Assembly: GCF_002157585.1 (NCBI RefSeq)
Contig: NZ_BDGB01000053.1
Span: 1 to 45,689, forward strand
Origin: Lentilactobacillus parakefiri
GTDB taxonomy: Bacteria; Bacillota; Bacilli; Lactobacillales; Lactobacillaceae
Reading direction: 5' to 3'
Length of the DNA: 45,689 nt
Positions 24,234 to 31,525 of the stretch are shown piece by piece (the first letter of the stretch is position 1; every line of letters begins with the position of its first letter). The translations under genes were made by a program, and so were the position numbers. Under the pieces are notes generated by a model that was not told the origin of the DNA, searched no databases, and was given only the letters and a program-made list of their open reading frames with translations.

Positions 24234-24932
24234 TTGGAAAAAACAACCATTGCGAATGAGAAAACCAGCCGTTTCTTTGTTCGACTGAGAAGGATTCCGG
24301 GCGAACATTGGTACTTAGCAAACGGTAACGAAAAAAATGTTAATCCAAAAAATAAAATTAAAGTACCAGATAGCATCAAGGCACAGGATTTTTTGATTGA
24401 TGAAATTAGTTTTTTTAATAAATTGGTCTGGTATCACTTTACGTGCGGAGATCTTGAAGGCTGGCTACCGAAGCGAAATATCCGGAAGACATTTCGGCGG
24501 TTGGCTGTTGAACCGTTTAAGCAGCCAACTCAATCCGATATTGATAATCAATGCACGGCTATTTTGATGTTGCTTAACAGCGCTGGGATTAAGGTAGACG
24601 TTAATGATATCCGAGACGAAGTTGAGAAGTGGCACGCGCAATCACTAACATTGATGGATTTAAGTGATTTGATTATTTCATTGACTCACTCAATTCGTGA
24701 TCTAAACGGGGTTGATTTTCGCAAGTTAGATAAGCAGCTTCTTCGCAGACGGCCAATTTTAGTCAAAGTTGCCGGTCTTGATAATTTAAAGTCCAGCTTG
24801 ATTTTATTGACCGGTTTCAACCGCAAGCTCTACTACTACAACGATCCGTGGACCGGTAAATTAGAGTCGATTTCTCAAAATCATTTAAGAAAGCATTGGA
24901 AACGCGGGAACTTAGAAGCAATCAGTTATTGA
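24234..24932 (+). CDS. C39-like peptidase-fold protein, likely without full catalytic site
   Basis: A 232-aa protein without signal peptide. The N-terminal half looks SH3-like (WYHFTCGDLEGWLPKRNI). The C-terminal half follows the C39/C39_2 papain-like pattern: DNQCTAILMLLNSAG with the expected Cys near residue 107, then LILLTGFNRKLYYYNDPWTG. The usual His just before the LTG strand (GHFVVLTG in relatives) is absent here, with Ser/Leu in its place. TTG is the start, with GAGGTG 6 nt upstream. It is 15 nt from the response-regulator gene and clearly in its operon, so it may act as a signalling partner rather than a peptidase. Confidence 0.65.
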   Translation: MEKTTIANEKTSRFFVRLRRIPGEHWYLANGNEKNVNPKNKIKVPDSIKAQDFLIDEISFFNKLVWYHFTCGDLEGWLPKRNIRKTFRRLAVEPFKQPTQSDIDNQCTAILMLLNSAGIKVDVNDIRDEVEKWHAQSLTLMDLSDLIISLTHSIRDLNGVDFRKLDKQLLRRRPILVKVAGLDNLKSSLILLTGFNRKLYYYNDPWTGKLESISQNHLRKHWKRGNLEAISY

Positions 24933-24947
24933 AGGCGGGGGTTTAGA

Positions 24948-25676
24948 ATGAAATTGTTGATGATTGAAGATAATAAATCAGTGTCAGAAATGATGCAGAT
25001 GTTTTTCCAAAAGGAAGACTGGGACGTCACCTTTGCCTATGATGGCATTGAGGCGATGGATAAATTTAACGAAGATCCTGAAGGTTGGGACATGATTACC
25101 CTAGATCTTAATTTACCTAAAAAAGACGGTATGGAAGTTGCTAAAGAGATTCGCGCCCAATCACAAACGGTCCCGATTATCATGCTGACAGCTCGCGATT
25201 CAGATAGTGATCAGGTGTTGGGGTTTGAGATGGGGGCTGATGACTATGTCACTAAGCCGTTCTCACCAATTACGCTGGTGGCCAGAATTAAAGCACTACA
25301 GCGGCGGGCACACACGGAGAATGAAGCCGAATCTGCCGATGAAAAGGCCAAAAATGTCTTTGATGTTCAAACTGACCACTTCAAGCTCAATTCCAGCACC
25401 CGGGAAGTGTATTTGGATGACAAACGAATTTCTGATTTGACGCCCAAAGAGTTCGAACTCTTAAAGACGTTGGCGCAAAAGCCACGGCAAGTATTCTCCC
25501 GTGAACAGCTTTTGGAAACTGTCTGGAATTACGAGTATTACTGTGATGAACGAACCGTCGATGCGCATGTTAAAAAATTGCGTCAAAAAATTGAAAAGGT
25601 TGGCACTCAAGTGATCCAAACTGTTTGGGGTGTTGGCTATAAATTTGATGATAGTGAAGTGGGCAAAAAATCATGA
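24948..25676 (+). CDS. OmpR-family response regulator
   Basis: A 242-aa two-component regulator. The receiver domain (1-120) has the acidic pair near the start (MIEDNK), phospho-acceptor Asp in MITLDLNLPKKDG and Lys in YVTKPFSP. The C-terminal winged-helix DNA-binding domain (about 140-235) contains LTPKEFELL and ERTVDAHVKKLRQKIE. The linker is long and acidic (ENEAESADEKAK). Partner of the kinase that follows, whose ATG overlaps this stop by 4 nt. Target genes are unknown. Confidence 0.95.
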   Translation: MKLLMIEDNKSVSEMMQMFFQKEDWDVTFAYDGIEAMDKFNEDPEGWDMITLDLNLPKKDGMEVAKEIRAQSQTVPIIMLTARDSDSDQVLGFEMGADDYVTKPFSPITLVARIKALQRRAHTENEAESADEKAKNVFDVQTDHFKLNSSTREVYLDDKRISDLTPKEFELLKTLAQKPRQVFSREQLLETVWNYEYYCDERTVDAHVKKLRQKIEKVGTQVIQTVWGVGYKFDDSEVGKKS

Positions 25677-27136
25677 AAATGATTTATCAGCAATTATTAG
25701 CATTCTTTTTAGTAATTGCCTGTACAATTTTACTGCTGGGATTTTCATTTGGGCGAATGTCGAAAACGTTCGTCTATGATCAAACATGGCATAACCTGGA
25801 AAAGTATTCCGATAGTTTGATTCAACAATCGCTGACGATCAGCTCTAGGAATAAGGCTAAGGTGACTTTTAACGAAGAGAAGCTGAAGAACTCGGAAGCC
25901 TTGTTGGAGAATCAAGCGGTTCATTTTACGGTTTTTAGTCCCAAAGATCAGGTGATTTATCCAAATAATGGGGTGGCTCCAAGAATTACGCGTCATGATT
26001 GGGAGCACTTGCGACGCAACCAGATTGTCCGGAAGGTCAATAATAAAAATTTTAAGCTTAGTAATGGCAAGACCCGTCCGGCAATGATTGAAGTCCTCAA
26101 GCCTTATTATTATAAGAAAAAACTAGTGGCCGCTGTGACGGTCGGAGCGTTTATTTCAGACGTTAATTCCAATGTTAAACGGATTAACCGCGATTTATTG
26201 AAGGCATTGTTTGTTGCACTGCTGATTTCAATGTTCATCAGCTATTTCATCGCCAGAAGGCTCAACCGGCGGATTAGTAAGCTTCGAAGTGCCGCTAACC
26301 AAGTTTTAAACGGCAATTACAAAATTTGCTTGAAGCCTGGTGGGAAGGATGAAATCGGCGAATTGATTGTCGACTTTAATCACATGACCCAGTCCCTCCA
26401 GCAGGCCAACAATGAAATTCAACGTCAAGAAGAACGCCGTCAGGAATTTCTAGCCAACGCTGCCCACGAAATGCGAACGCCGCTCACCACAATCTCTGGA
26501 ATTCTTGAAGGCATTAAGTACGACGTGATTCCCCAAGAATCAAGAGCAAAAAGTATTGATTTAATGAGCAGTGAAACCCAAAGACTGATTCGGCTGGTGA
26601 ATGAAAATCTGGATTACGAAAAGATTCGCTCCAACTCTATTCAGCTTGATAAGCACCAGTTTAACGCTGCTAAGGTCCTTGAAAATGTCATTGACCAATT
26701 AGACAGCAAAGCAGAAGAATCTCGTGACAAACTTGTTTTGAATGCTCCTAAAGCTTTGACGATTTATGCTGATTATGATCGATTTGTCCAAATTGTTTTC
26801 AACATTGTCACTAATGCAATTCAGTTTACTGATCAGGGAACCATTACTGTAACCGGTGAACGGGGTTACAATGAAACAATTATTAAAGTTGCCGATACTG
26901 GCATTGGTATGTCTGAGGACCAGCAAAAAAATATTTTTGAACGGTATTATAAAGCTGATGCATCGCGAAGAACTGGTAAGTATGGTGAATCAGGGCTAGG
27001 CTTGGCGATTGTCCATCAGTTAGTGAAGTCTCATGGCGGCAAGATTTCTGTGTCATCTAAATTAGGTGAAGGAACGACGTTTACCGTTATCATTCCAGAT
27101 GCGACGGCTGCTGAAAAGGATCAGGAAAATCAATAA
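25673..27136 (+). CDS. sensor histidine kinase
   Basis: A 487-aa membrane kinase: first helix (LLAFFLVIACTILLLGFSFG), an extracytoplasmic sensor domain of about 140 residues, a second helix (LFVALLISMFISYFIARR) near 180, a HAMP domain, HisKA with the phospho-accepting His in AAHEMRTPLTTISG, and a HATPase domain with N box FNIVTNAIQF, G1 DTGIGM and G2 GESGLGLAI. The ATGA overlap with the response-regulator gene shows coupling. The sensor domain has no recognised ligand fold, so the stimulus is unknown. Confidence 0.95.
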   Translation: MKMIYQQLLAFFLVIACTILLLGFSFGRMSKTFVYDQTWHNLEKYSDSLIQQSLTISSRNKAKVTFNEEKLKNSEALLENQAVHFTVFSPKDQVIYPNNGVAPRITRHDWEHLRRNQIVRKVNNKNFKLSNGKTRPAMIEVLKPYYYKKKLVAAVTVGAFISDVNSNVKRINRDLLKALFVALLISMFISYFIARRLNRRISKLRSAANQVLNGNYKICLKPGGKDEIGELIVDFNHMTQSLQQANNEIQRQEERRQEFLANAAHEMRTPLTTISGILEGIKYDVIPQESRAKSIDLMSSETQRLIRLVNENLDYEKIRSNSIQLDKHQFNAAKVLENVIDQLDSKAEESRDKLVLNAPKALTIYADYDRFVQIVFNIVTNAIQFTDQGTITVTGERGYNETIIKVADTGIGMSEDQQKNIFERYYKADASRRTGKYGESGLGLAIVHQLVKSHGGKISVSSKLGEGTTFTVIIPDATAAEKDQENQ

Positions 27137-27138
27137 AT

Positions 27139-27200
27139 CAAAAAGTCATCATTTTGTATGCCTCTGAGCCTCTTTTCAGAGATACAAAATGATGACTTTT
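27139..27200. terminator. bidirectional terminator after the two-component operon
   Basis: A 19-bp arm pair, AAAAGTCATCATTTTGTAT and ATACAAAATGATGACTTTT, enclosing a second small hairpin (CTCTGA...TCAGAG), located between convergent genes. Confidence 0.9.
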
Positions 27201-27203
27201 CTG

Positions 27204-27437
27204 TTAGTTGCTTGATTCTTGGGCCGCGTGGGCTTCGTAAGCTTTAGTCCCTTTCTCCGTCAACCCGTTAATTTCGTTGTGATCGGTCACAATGTAGCCT
27301 GCATTAACCAGCGGTTTGGGATTGCCACCAATGACGTTGTCACAATAATCAACAAAGTGATTAATAGGGGTACCGGATGAGACTCGGCCAGTATAGATTG
27401 CTTTTAAAATTTCATAGTCAGTTGCGGTTAATTCCAT
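27204..27437 (-). CDS. small winged-helix-like protein
   Basis: A 77-aa protein with helix-turn-helix-like features: MELTATDYEILKAIYTG at the N-terminus, a central helix, then LVNAGYIVTDHNEINGLTEKG resembling the recognition helix and beta-wing of small winged-helix proteins. DNA binding is an inference. GGAGG lies 7 nt before the ATG used; an upstream extension of the frame has no ribosome site. Confidence 0.65.
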   Translation of the reverse strand: MELTATDYEILKAIYTGRVSSGTPINHFVDYCDNVIGGNPKPLVNAGYIVTDHNEINGLTEKGTKAYEAHAAQESSN

Positions 27438-27558
27438 TGTGAAGCCTCCTAATCTTGATGCATTTATGATACCACCAAGATACAAAGTTGCGTTAAATTT
27501 AGTTTGGCGACAATTGTTGTTAGACAATTCAGCAAAACTGACTAGTTAATTTTCAAAT

Positions 27559-27592
27559 AAAAAAAGGATTAGCCTTAAATGGCTAATCCCTT
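27559..27592 (-). terminator. terminator of the tRNA-Glu gene
   Basis: Stem GGATTAGCC and GGCTAATCC with a loop of six; on the minus strand a run of T follows. It begins about 27 nt after the tRNA 3' end. Confidence 0.88.
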
Positions 27593-27618
27593 GCTGATTA
27601 TTGTTAGATCAACGATTA

Positions 27619-27692
27619 TCACCCGCACGGGGCTCGAACCCGTAACTCCGCCTTGAGAGGGCGACGTCTTAAACCAGTTTGACCAGCGGGCA
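27619..27692 (-). tRNA. tRNA-Glu(CTC)
   Basis: A 74-nt cloverleaf. The anticodon arm TCGCC-CTCTCAA-GGCGG has T33 and anticodon CTC (reads GAG), and the CGCCCT...GGCGG arm is typical of tRNA-Glu. The T arm is ACGGG-TTCGAGC-CCCGT. The acceptor stem is TGCCCGC/GCGGGTG, with G-T pairs at its end; CCA is not encoded. Confidence 0.88.
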
Positions 27693-27714
27693 ATGCTATC
27701 AAACTCACTATAAT

Positions 27715-27743
27715 AGTGTATCTAAATCAGAAAGATTTGTCAA
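27715..27743 (-). promoter_or_regulatory. promoter of tRNA-Glu
   Basis: TTGACA (27743-27738), a 17-nt spacer and TACACT (27720-27715) on the minus strand, about 22 nt before the tRNA. Confidence 0.75.
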
Positions 27744-27765
27744 CAAATGAAATTTAAATATAAAG

Positions 27766-27794
27766 TTGACAAAAGCGGAAAAAATCTTTAATAT
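27766..27794 (+). promoter_or_regulatory. promoter of tRNA-Gln
   Basis: TTGACA (27766-27771), a 17-nt spacer and TAATAT (27789-27794), 19 nt before the tRNA. Confidence 0.85.
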
Positions 27795-27813
27795 ATTTAG
27801 TTGTGATATTCAT

Positions 27814-27885
27814 TGGGTATTCGCCAAATGGTAAGGCAACGGACTCTGAATCCGTAATTTACTGGTTCGACCCCAGTATACCCAA
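27814..27885 (+). tRNA. tRNA-Gln(CTG)
   Basis: A 72-nt cloverleaf with acceptor TGGGTAT/ATACCCA, anticodon arm ACGGA-CTCTGAA-TCCGT (anticodon CTG, reads CAG) and T arm ACTGG-TTCGACC-CCAGT. The weak U1-A72 pair is typical of tRNA-Gln. CCA is not encoded. Confidence 0.9.
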
Positions 27886-27894
27886 TCGCTTGTT

Positions 27895-27948
27895 AAATCT
27901 CGGTGTCATAGGTTGTCGAAAGCCTGTGATTCCGGGATTTTTATTTTT
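27895..27948 (+). terminator. terminator of the tRNA-Gln gene
   Basis: An imperfect hairpin, AAATCTCGGTGTCATAGG with CCTGTGATTCCGGGATTT, followed by TTATTTTT. Confidence 0.75.
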
Positions 27949-28015
27949 CAACTTTTTCCAATATGATTGAGGCATAGCTCAATTGGGATTAATTGAGTCA
28001 TTAGAAGGAGAATTC

Positions 28016-28366
28016 ATGAACTATCAAGATGTCATAACCTATGTTGTCAAAGAATATGGTGTTCAACCTGAATATCTGTGGAAAAAATACCCCAGTTTTG
28101 CCGTACTGCGTCATCCCGAGAACCGCAAATGGTTTGGCTTGGTGATGCAAGTTGAAAAGATGCAGCTTGGACTCAGTGGGCAGGGCAAGGAAGACATTAT
28201 GGATGTCAAACTCGATCCTAAAGAAGTTGAGTTTCGACAAGCCACTTTGGGGATCCTGCCAGCTTATCACATGAACAAAACAAACTGGTTATCCATCCGA
28301 TTGAACGAGGTGGATTCAAAGCAAATCTGTGACTTAATCGATGCTAGTTATCAGTTAACTAAATGA
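28016..28366 (+). CDS. MmcQ/YjbR family protein
   Basis: A 116-aa protein of the YjbR/MmcQ family (CyaY-like fold, putative DNA binding). Typical blocks are YLWKKYPSFAVLRHPENRKW, then LPAYHMNKTNWLSIRL and a C-terminal ICDLIDASYQLT. The biochemical role of the family is not established. AGAAGGAG lies 6 nt before the ATG used; the frame is open 11 codons further upstream without a ribosome site. Single gene with its own terminator. Confidence 0.88.
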   Translation: MNYQDVITYVVKEYGVQPEYLWKKYPSFAVLRHPENRKWFGLVMQVEKMQLGLSGQGKEDIMDVKLDPKEVEFRQATLGILPAYHMNKTNWLSIRLNEVDSKQICDLIDASYQLTK

Positions 28367-28370
28367 TCAA

Positions 28371-28426
28371 AAAATGAGGCAACCGCCAAAGGGAAACTTT
28401 TTCCTTTGAGGGATGCCTCGTTTTTC
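28371..28426 (+). terminator. terminator after the YjbR-like gene
   Basis: Stem GAGGCA and TGCCTC with an inner AAAGGGAAA and TTTCCTTT stem, followed by GTTTTTCG. It lies between convergent genes and may act in both directions (A-rich left flank). Confidence 0.8.
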
Positions 28427-28433
28427 GAGTGAT

Positions 28434-29057
28434 TTATTTGATTTCATAATAATCATCGGCGTTAGACTTCAACTGATTGGTCTCAAGCTTGTTTAGGTTC
28501 AGCTTTCGCAGCGTCTGTTTGGTAAACATACTTTTGACAATGGTGCGCTTTCGTTGATTGCCAACATTTCGATTGAAGACAATGGTGAACTTGTCATAAC
28601 GATTGTATTGGGAATCTTTAATCGCCTTTAAAATCGCAATCGTGGTTAACCTAAAAGATTCGGTGGTGTCCCGCTTATCAGTTACGGCGACTGTGAACGC
28701 AGTCTGGCTACTATGCAGCTTGACTTGGTGCTTGAACAAGAGCGTGCGGGTGGTGCTCAGCTTTTGTTTTACGGCAGTTTCAGTGTTCTTAGTCGACTTT
28801 TTGGCCGGCTTCTTAACGGTCTTTTCAGTCCGTTCAGCCTGCTCCGCATTTCCTTTTTTGATGACTTCTTTGCCCTTGGGTGAATTAAAAAATAGCGTCC
28901 CAAAAACAGCCATCAAGACCAATGACACCAAAGCATACTTGCCATACGGATATTTACCGTGCTTGCCAGTGGTCTTAAAGTAGACAAACATGGCGAAAAA
29001 AATCACCATCGCATATGACGACAGCTTGGTGATAACATCAAACATTGTGCTAATCAA
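28434..29057 (-). CDS. hypothetical protein with two N-terminal membrane helices
   Basis: A 207-aa protein: two helices near residues 12-30 and 42-60, a Lys/Thr/Ala-rich linker (KTVKKPAKKSTKNTETAV), and a soluble C-terminal domain of about 110 residues with alternating beta strands and no recognised family. TTG is the likely start because AAAGGAG stands 9 nt before it; the next ATG is too far. It follows a 109-aa gene on the same strand after 26 nt, so the two are probably co-transcribed. Confidence 0.65.
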   Translation of the reverse strand: MISTMFDVITKLSSYAMVIFFAMFVYFKTTGKHGKYPYGKYALVSLVLMAVFGTLFFNSPKGKEVIKKGNAEQAERTEKTVKKPAKKSTKNTETAVKQKLSTTRTLLFKHQVKLHSSQTAFTVAVTDKRDTTESFRLTTIAILKAIKDSQYNRYDKFTIVFNRNVGNQRKRTIVKSMFTKQTLRKLNLNKLETNQLKSNADDYYEIK

Positions 29058-29083
29058 AGTAAAAAACTCCTTTATTTGGATAG

Positions 29084-29413
29084 CTATTCAAACGACAGGT
29101 CAACCAAATATTTGTGTTGGTCTGCCAAATGTGAGGTGGTGATCCACAACTCATGATAATTTGCGTCTTTAACTTGCGTCATATCATGGAAATAGTCCAG
29201 CAAATCACTGTACATTGACAGAAAGTCTGAAGACATCCGGTTAACTTCGAGCTTTTGCTTTGGAAAGTAGATTTCAGGATTGCCTAGTTTGACGGTGTCA
29301 TCGAGGTACATCTCAACGACGTTATCGTATGCGTCCGGTTTGGTGAACACTTTGTCCGGATGTGATTTAATGTACGATAAAACGTGGTAAATTGTGTCTG
29401 AGTTACTTGCCAC
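29084..29413 (-). CDS. hypothetical 109-aa cytosolic protein
   Basis: A soluble acidic protein, probably mostly helical, of unknown function. The start is GTG with GGAGGA about 8 nt upstream. There are no membrane segments or recognised motifs. It precedes the two-helix membrane protein gene by 26 nt in the same direction. It is divergent from the serine hydrolase gene. Confidence 0.65.
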   Translation of the reverse strand: MASNSDTIYHVLSYIKSHPDKVFTKPDAYDNVVEMYLDDTVKLGNPEIYFPKQKLEVNRMSSDFLSMYSDLLDYFHDMTQVKDANYHELWITTSHLADQHKYLVDLSFE

Positions 29414-29569
29414 TTGAACTTCCTCCGATCTTAAAAGTCTTACGTTCTTATTGTAACAAATCTGAGCAGGGTGGAGAGAATGTTTTCGATCGGCTGGCTT
29501 ATCAGCTTCTTTAATCGCTTGGAATTTAGCGTTACAATGAATGCATCAAAACGCGAAAGGAAGCTGCCC

Positions 29570-30583
29570 ATGGATTACCCAAACACGGTCAATCAAATGC
29601 ACCAGTTTGTGGATGCGAGAATTGTTCCCGGCGTGAGCTTTGCCATTATTGATCGGGATGGCGTAAAAACCGATGTGGTTGGTCAGCAGGAATTACTGCC
29701 AGACAGGCTGCCCCTGCACAGTGGCGAGTTATACGACTTGGCCTCACTGACCAAAGTGATTGGTACTACTAATTTGATTTTACGATTGTTAGTCTCTGGT
29801 AAAATATCGTTGACTGACTCTTTAACCAAGTACTTTCCACAGTGGCAGTCGCCACAGGTGACCATCAGGCATTTGCTTACTCACACCTCGGATATCGTCG
29901 GCTATATTCCAAACCGCAATCAGTTAGCAAAGCCGGAATTGATGTCTGCTTTGTTAGCTTTAAAAAGCGGCTCAGATATCGGCAAAGTGGTTCATTATCA
30001 AGATTACAACTTCATCTTTTTAGGCTGGATTGCAACACGTGTGATGGGTGAACCGGTTCAACAGCTGATTAATGAATTTGTGTTACGGCCGTTAGAATTG
30101 AATCAGGCGACATTTACGCCGGATCAAATCAATAATGTCGTTCCCACTGAGTTAGTTCCTAGTAAAGGGTTGATTCGCGGCACTGTTCACGATCCTAAAG
30201 CTCAAATTCTTGGTGCTGACTGTGGCTCAGCGGGCTTGTTTGCATCACTCGACGATCTGATCCATTTTTCCAAGTGGCTGTTGGGCGAGGTCAAATATCC
30301 GGATTTTCTCCCAGCTGACTGGATCGATCAACTCTTCGTTGACCAGACGCCAGGGCACATGAAGAACCGCTCATTTGGCTGGATTTTACGTCATTACAAC
30401 GGTCATCCATACATTCTCCACACCGGTTATACCGGAACCTTGATCGTGGTCGACCGGGACTCACATAAAGCCTTGGTCTTTTTATCAAACCGGGTTCATC
30501 CTGATCCAAGCAATCCGTTGTTTTTACCCTATCGAAGCCAATTGATTCGAACCTTTGTTAAGGAAAATGAGATTGAAAATTAA
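29570..30583 (+). CDS. beta-lactamase-related serine hydrolase (class C fold)
   Basis: A 337-aa protein of the beta-lactamase/PBP-like family without a signal peptide, so probably cytosolic or non-classically exported. The catalytic S-x-x-K is SLTK in DLASLTKVIGTT (near residue 63), the tyrosine motif is YQDYNFIFLG (Y-x-D form as in esterase-like lactobacillar members), and the KTG-equivalent is HTGYTGTL. Family members are esterases, amidases or peptidases; resistance is not implied. GAAAGGAAG lies about 8 nt before the ATG used. Confidence 0.88.
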   Translation: MDYPNTVNQMHQFVDARIVPGVSFAIIDRDGVKTDVVGQQELLPDRLPLHSGELYDLASLTKVIGTTNLILRLLVSGKISLTDSLTKYFPQWQSPQVTIRHLLTHTSDIVGYIPNRNQLAKPELMSALLALKSGSDIGKVVHYQDYNFIFLGWIATRVMGEPVQQLINEFVLRPLELNQATFTPDQINNVVPTELVPSKGLIRGTVHDPKAQILGADCGSAGLFASLDDLIHFSKWLLGEVKYPDFLPADWIDQLFVDQTPGHMKNRSFGWILRHYNGHPYILHTGYTGTLIVVDRDSHKALVFLSNRVHPDPSNPLFLPYRSQLIRTFVKENEIEN

Positions 30584-30703
30584 TAGTTTCTACACCAAAG
30601 AGGATGCGACATTAGTCATTCTTTCGTTCGTAATAACGCCCTTAATCATGGTCTTTTACATTGTTGAAAGCTGCGACGACGGCCAGCATCGCTTGCCTAG
30701 CCT

Positions 30704-30817
30704 ACGTGGCAAACGGCAGATCCCTGCCATTTAACGAAGAAATCCAACCATTCCAAAACCGGGAATGATTGGATTTCTTCGTTAAATTCTGGGATCTAAA
30801 CGCCGATTGTCCCAGTC
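30704..30817 (-). repeat. intergenic repeat, copy R6 (subtype B, inverted)
   Basis: Read on the minus strand: TGGGACAATCGGC, a GTTTA bulge, GATCCC, the AGA loop, a private 24-bp stem (TTTAACGAAGAAATCCAAT side) with a CCCGGTTTT apex, then ATGGCAGGGATC and GCCGTTTGCCAC. It has the same architecture as R2 with a different apical stem. It begins 3 nt after the gatD stop, between convergent genes. The following 120 nt towards the hydrolase gene show no clear second hairpin. Confidence 0.82.
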
Positions 30818-30820
30818 TAG

Positions 30821-31525
30821 TTAAAATGTTGCCCCAACTTTCAGATCAGCTTCTGGTGTCAAATCTGCGTCAGGATATTTTCGCTTTAGTGCGTTCATCA
30901 AAACATGTTTAGCAATATCGTTATTTCTGGCAAGAATCGGGCCGTGGAAATAGGTGCAGTAAACGTTTTTGTAAATCGCACCCTCAGTCTTATCCTGGCC
31001 GTTATTGCCGTGGCCTTCAAGCACCTTTCCAAGTGGGCGCTCGCCTTGACCTAAGAAGGTAATTCCCTGGTGGTTTTCGAAGCCGTGGTACTTTTCACCG
31101 GTTTCTTCGTTTTCAATCACAACGTTGCCGATGAATCGGTGGTCTTTTTGCTTGTCCGTGTAGTGATCCAAGGCACCGATGCCCATCAGCTTTTCACCGT
31201 TAGCGCCGATATAGTAGTGACCGAGCAATTGATAGCCACCACAGATGGCAACAACTGAGCCGTTATCTTCAATAAAGTCGACCAGTGCCTGCTTTTTAGA
31301 TTGAATATCTTTAGAGATAATTGACTGCTCAAAATCTTGACCACCGCCAAAGACGACGATGTCATATTTGGCGGGATCAAAGGGCTGATCTAGGCTGACA
31401 ACTTCAGAAGTCAGCTCAACTCCCATTTTGTTTGCCAGATACTTGAGAACCAAAATGTTGCCGAGGTCGCCGTAAGTGTTCATCAAATCGCCGTACAGGT
31501 GACAGACATTTAAAGAATAGCTCAT
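30821..31525 (-). CDS. gatD: lipid II isoglutaminyl synthase, glutaminase subunit GatD
   Basis: A 234-aa class I glutamine amidotransferase-like protein. With MurT it amidates the D-Glu alpha-carboxyl of lipid II to D-isoglutamine. The nucleophile Cys is in AICGGYQLLG (near residue 95), and the His in CTYFHGPILARN. The N-terminus (HLYGDLMNTYGDLGNI) is the typical GatD/CobQ-like opening. The start ATG overlaps the murT stop by 1 nt (TAATG), with GGGAGG 9 nt upstream, so the subunits are translationally coupled. Confidence 0.95.
   Translation of the reverse strand: MSYSLNVCHLYGDLMNTYGDLGNILVLKYLANKMGVELTSEVVSLDQPFDPAKYDIVVFGGGQDFEQSIISKDIQSKKQALVDFIEDNGSVVAICGGYQLLGHYYIGANGEKLMGIGALDHYTDKQKDHRFIGNVVIENEETGEKYHGFENHQGITFLGQGERPLGKVLEGHGNNGQDKTEGAIYKNVYCTYFHGPILARNNDIAKHVLMNALKRKYPDADLTPEADLKVGATF

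Noticed and set aside
24110-24379. Long N-terminal extension of the HAD phosphatase
   Set aside because: The family starts at the first motif-I strand (MYKGIAFFDLDHT), and the extension crosses the promoter and the divergent gene.
30584-30703. A second hairpin belonging to repeat R6
   Set aside because: Segments such as GCGACATTAG and CGTAATAACGC pair only poorly, so a second hairpin cannot be supported here.
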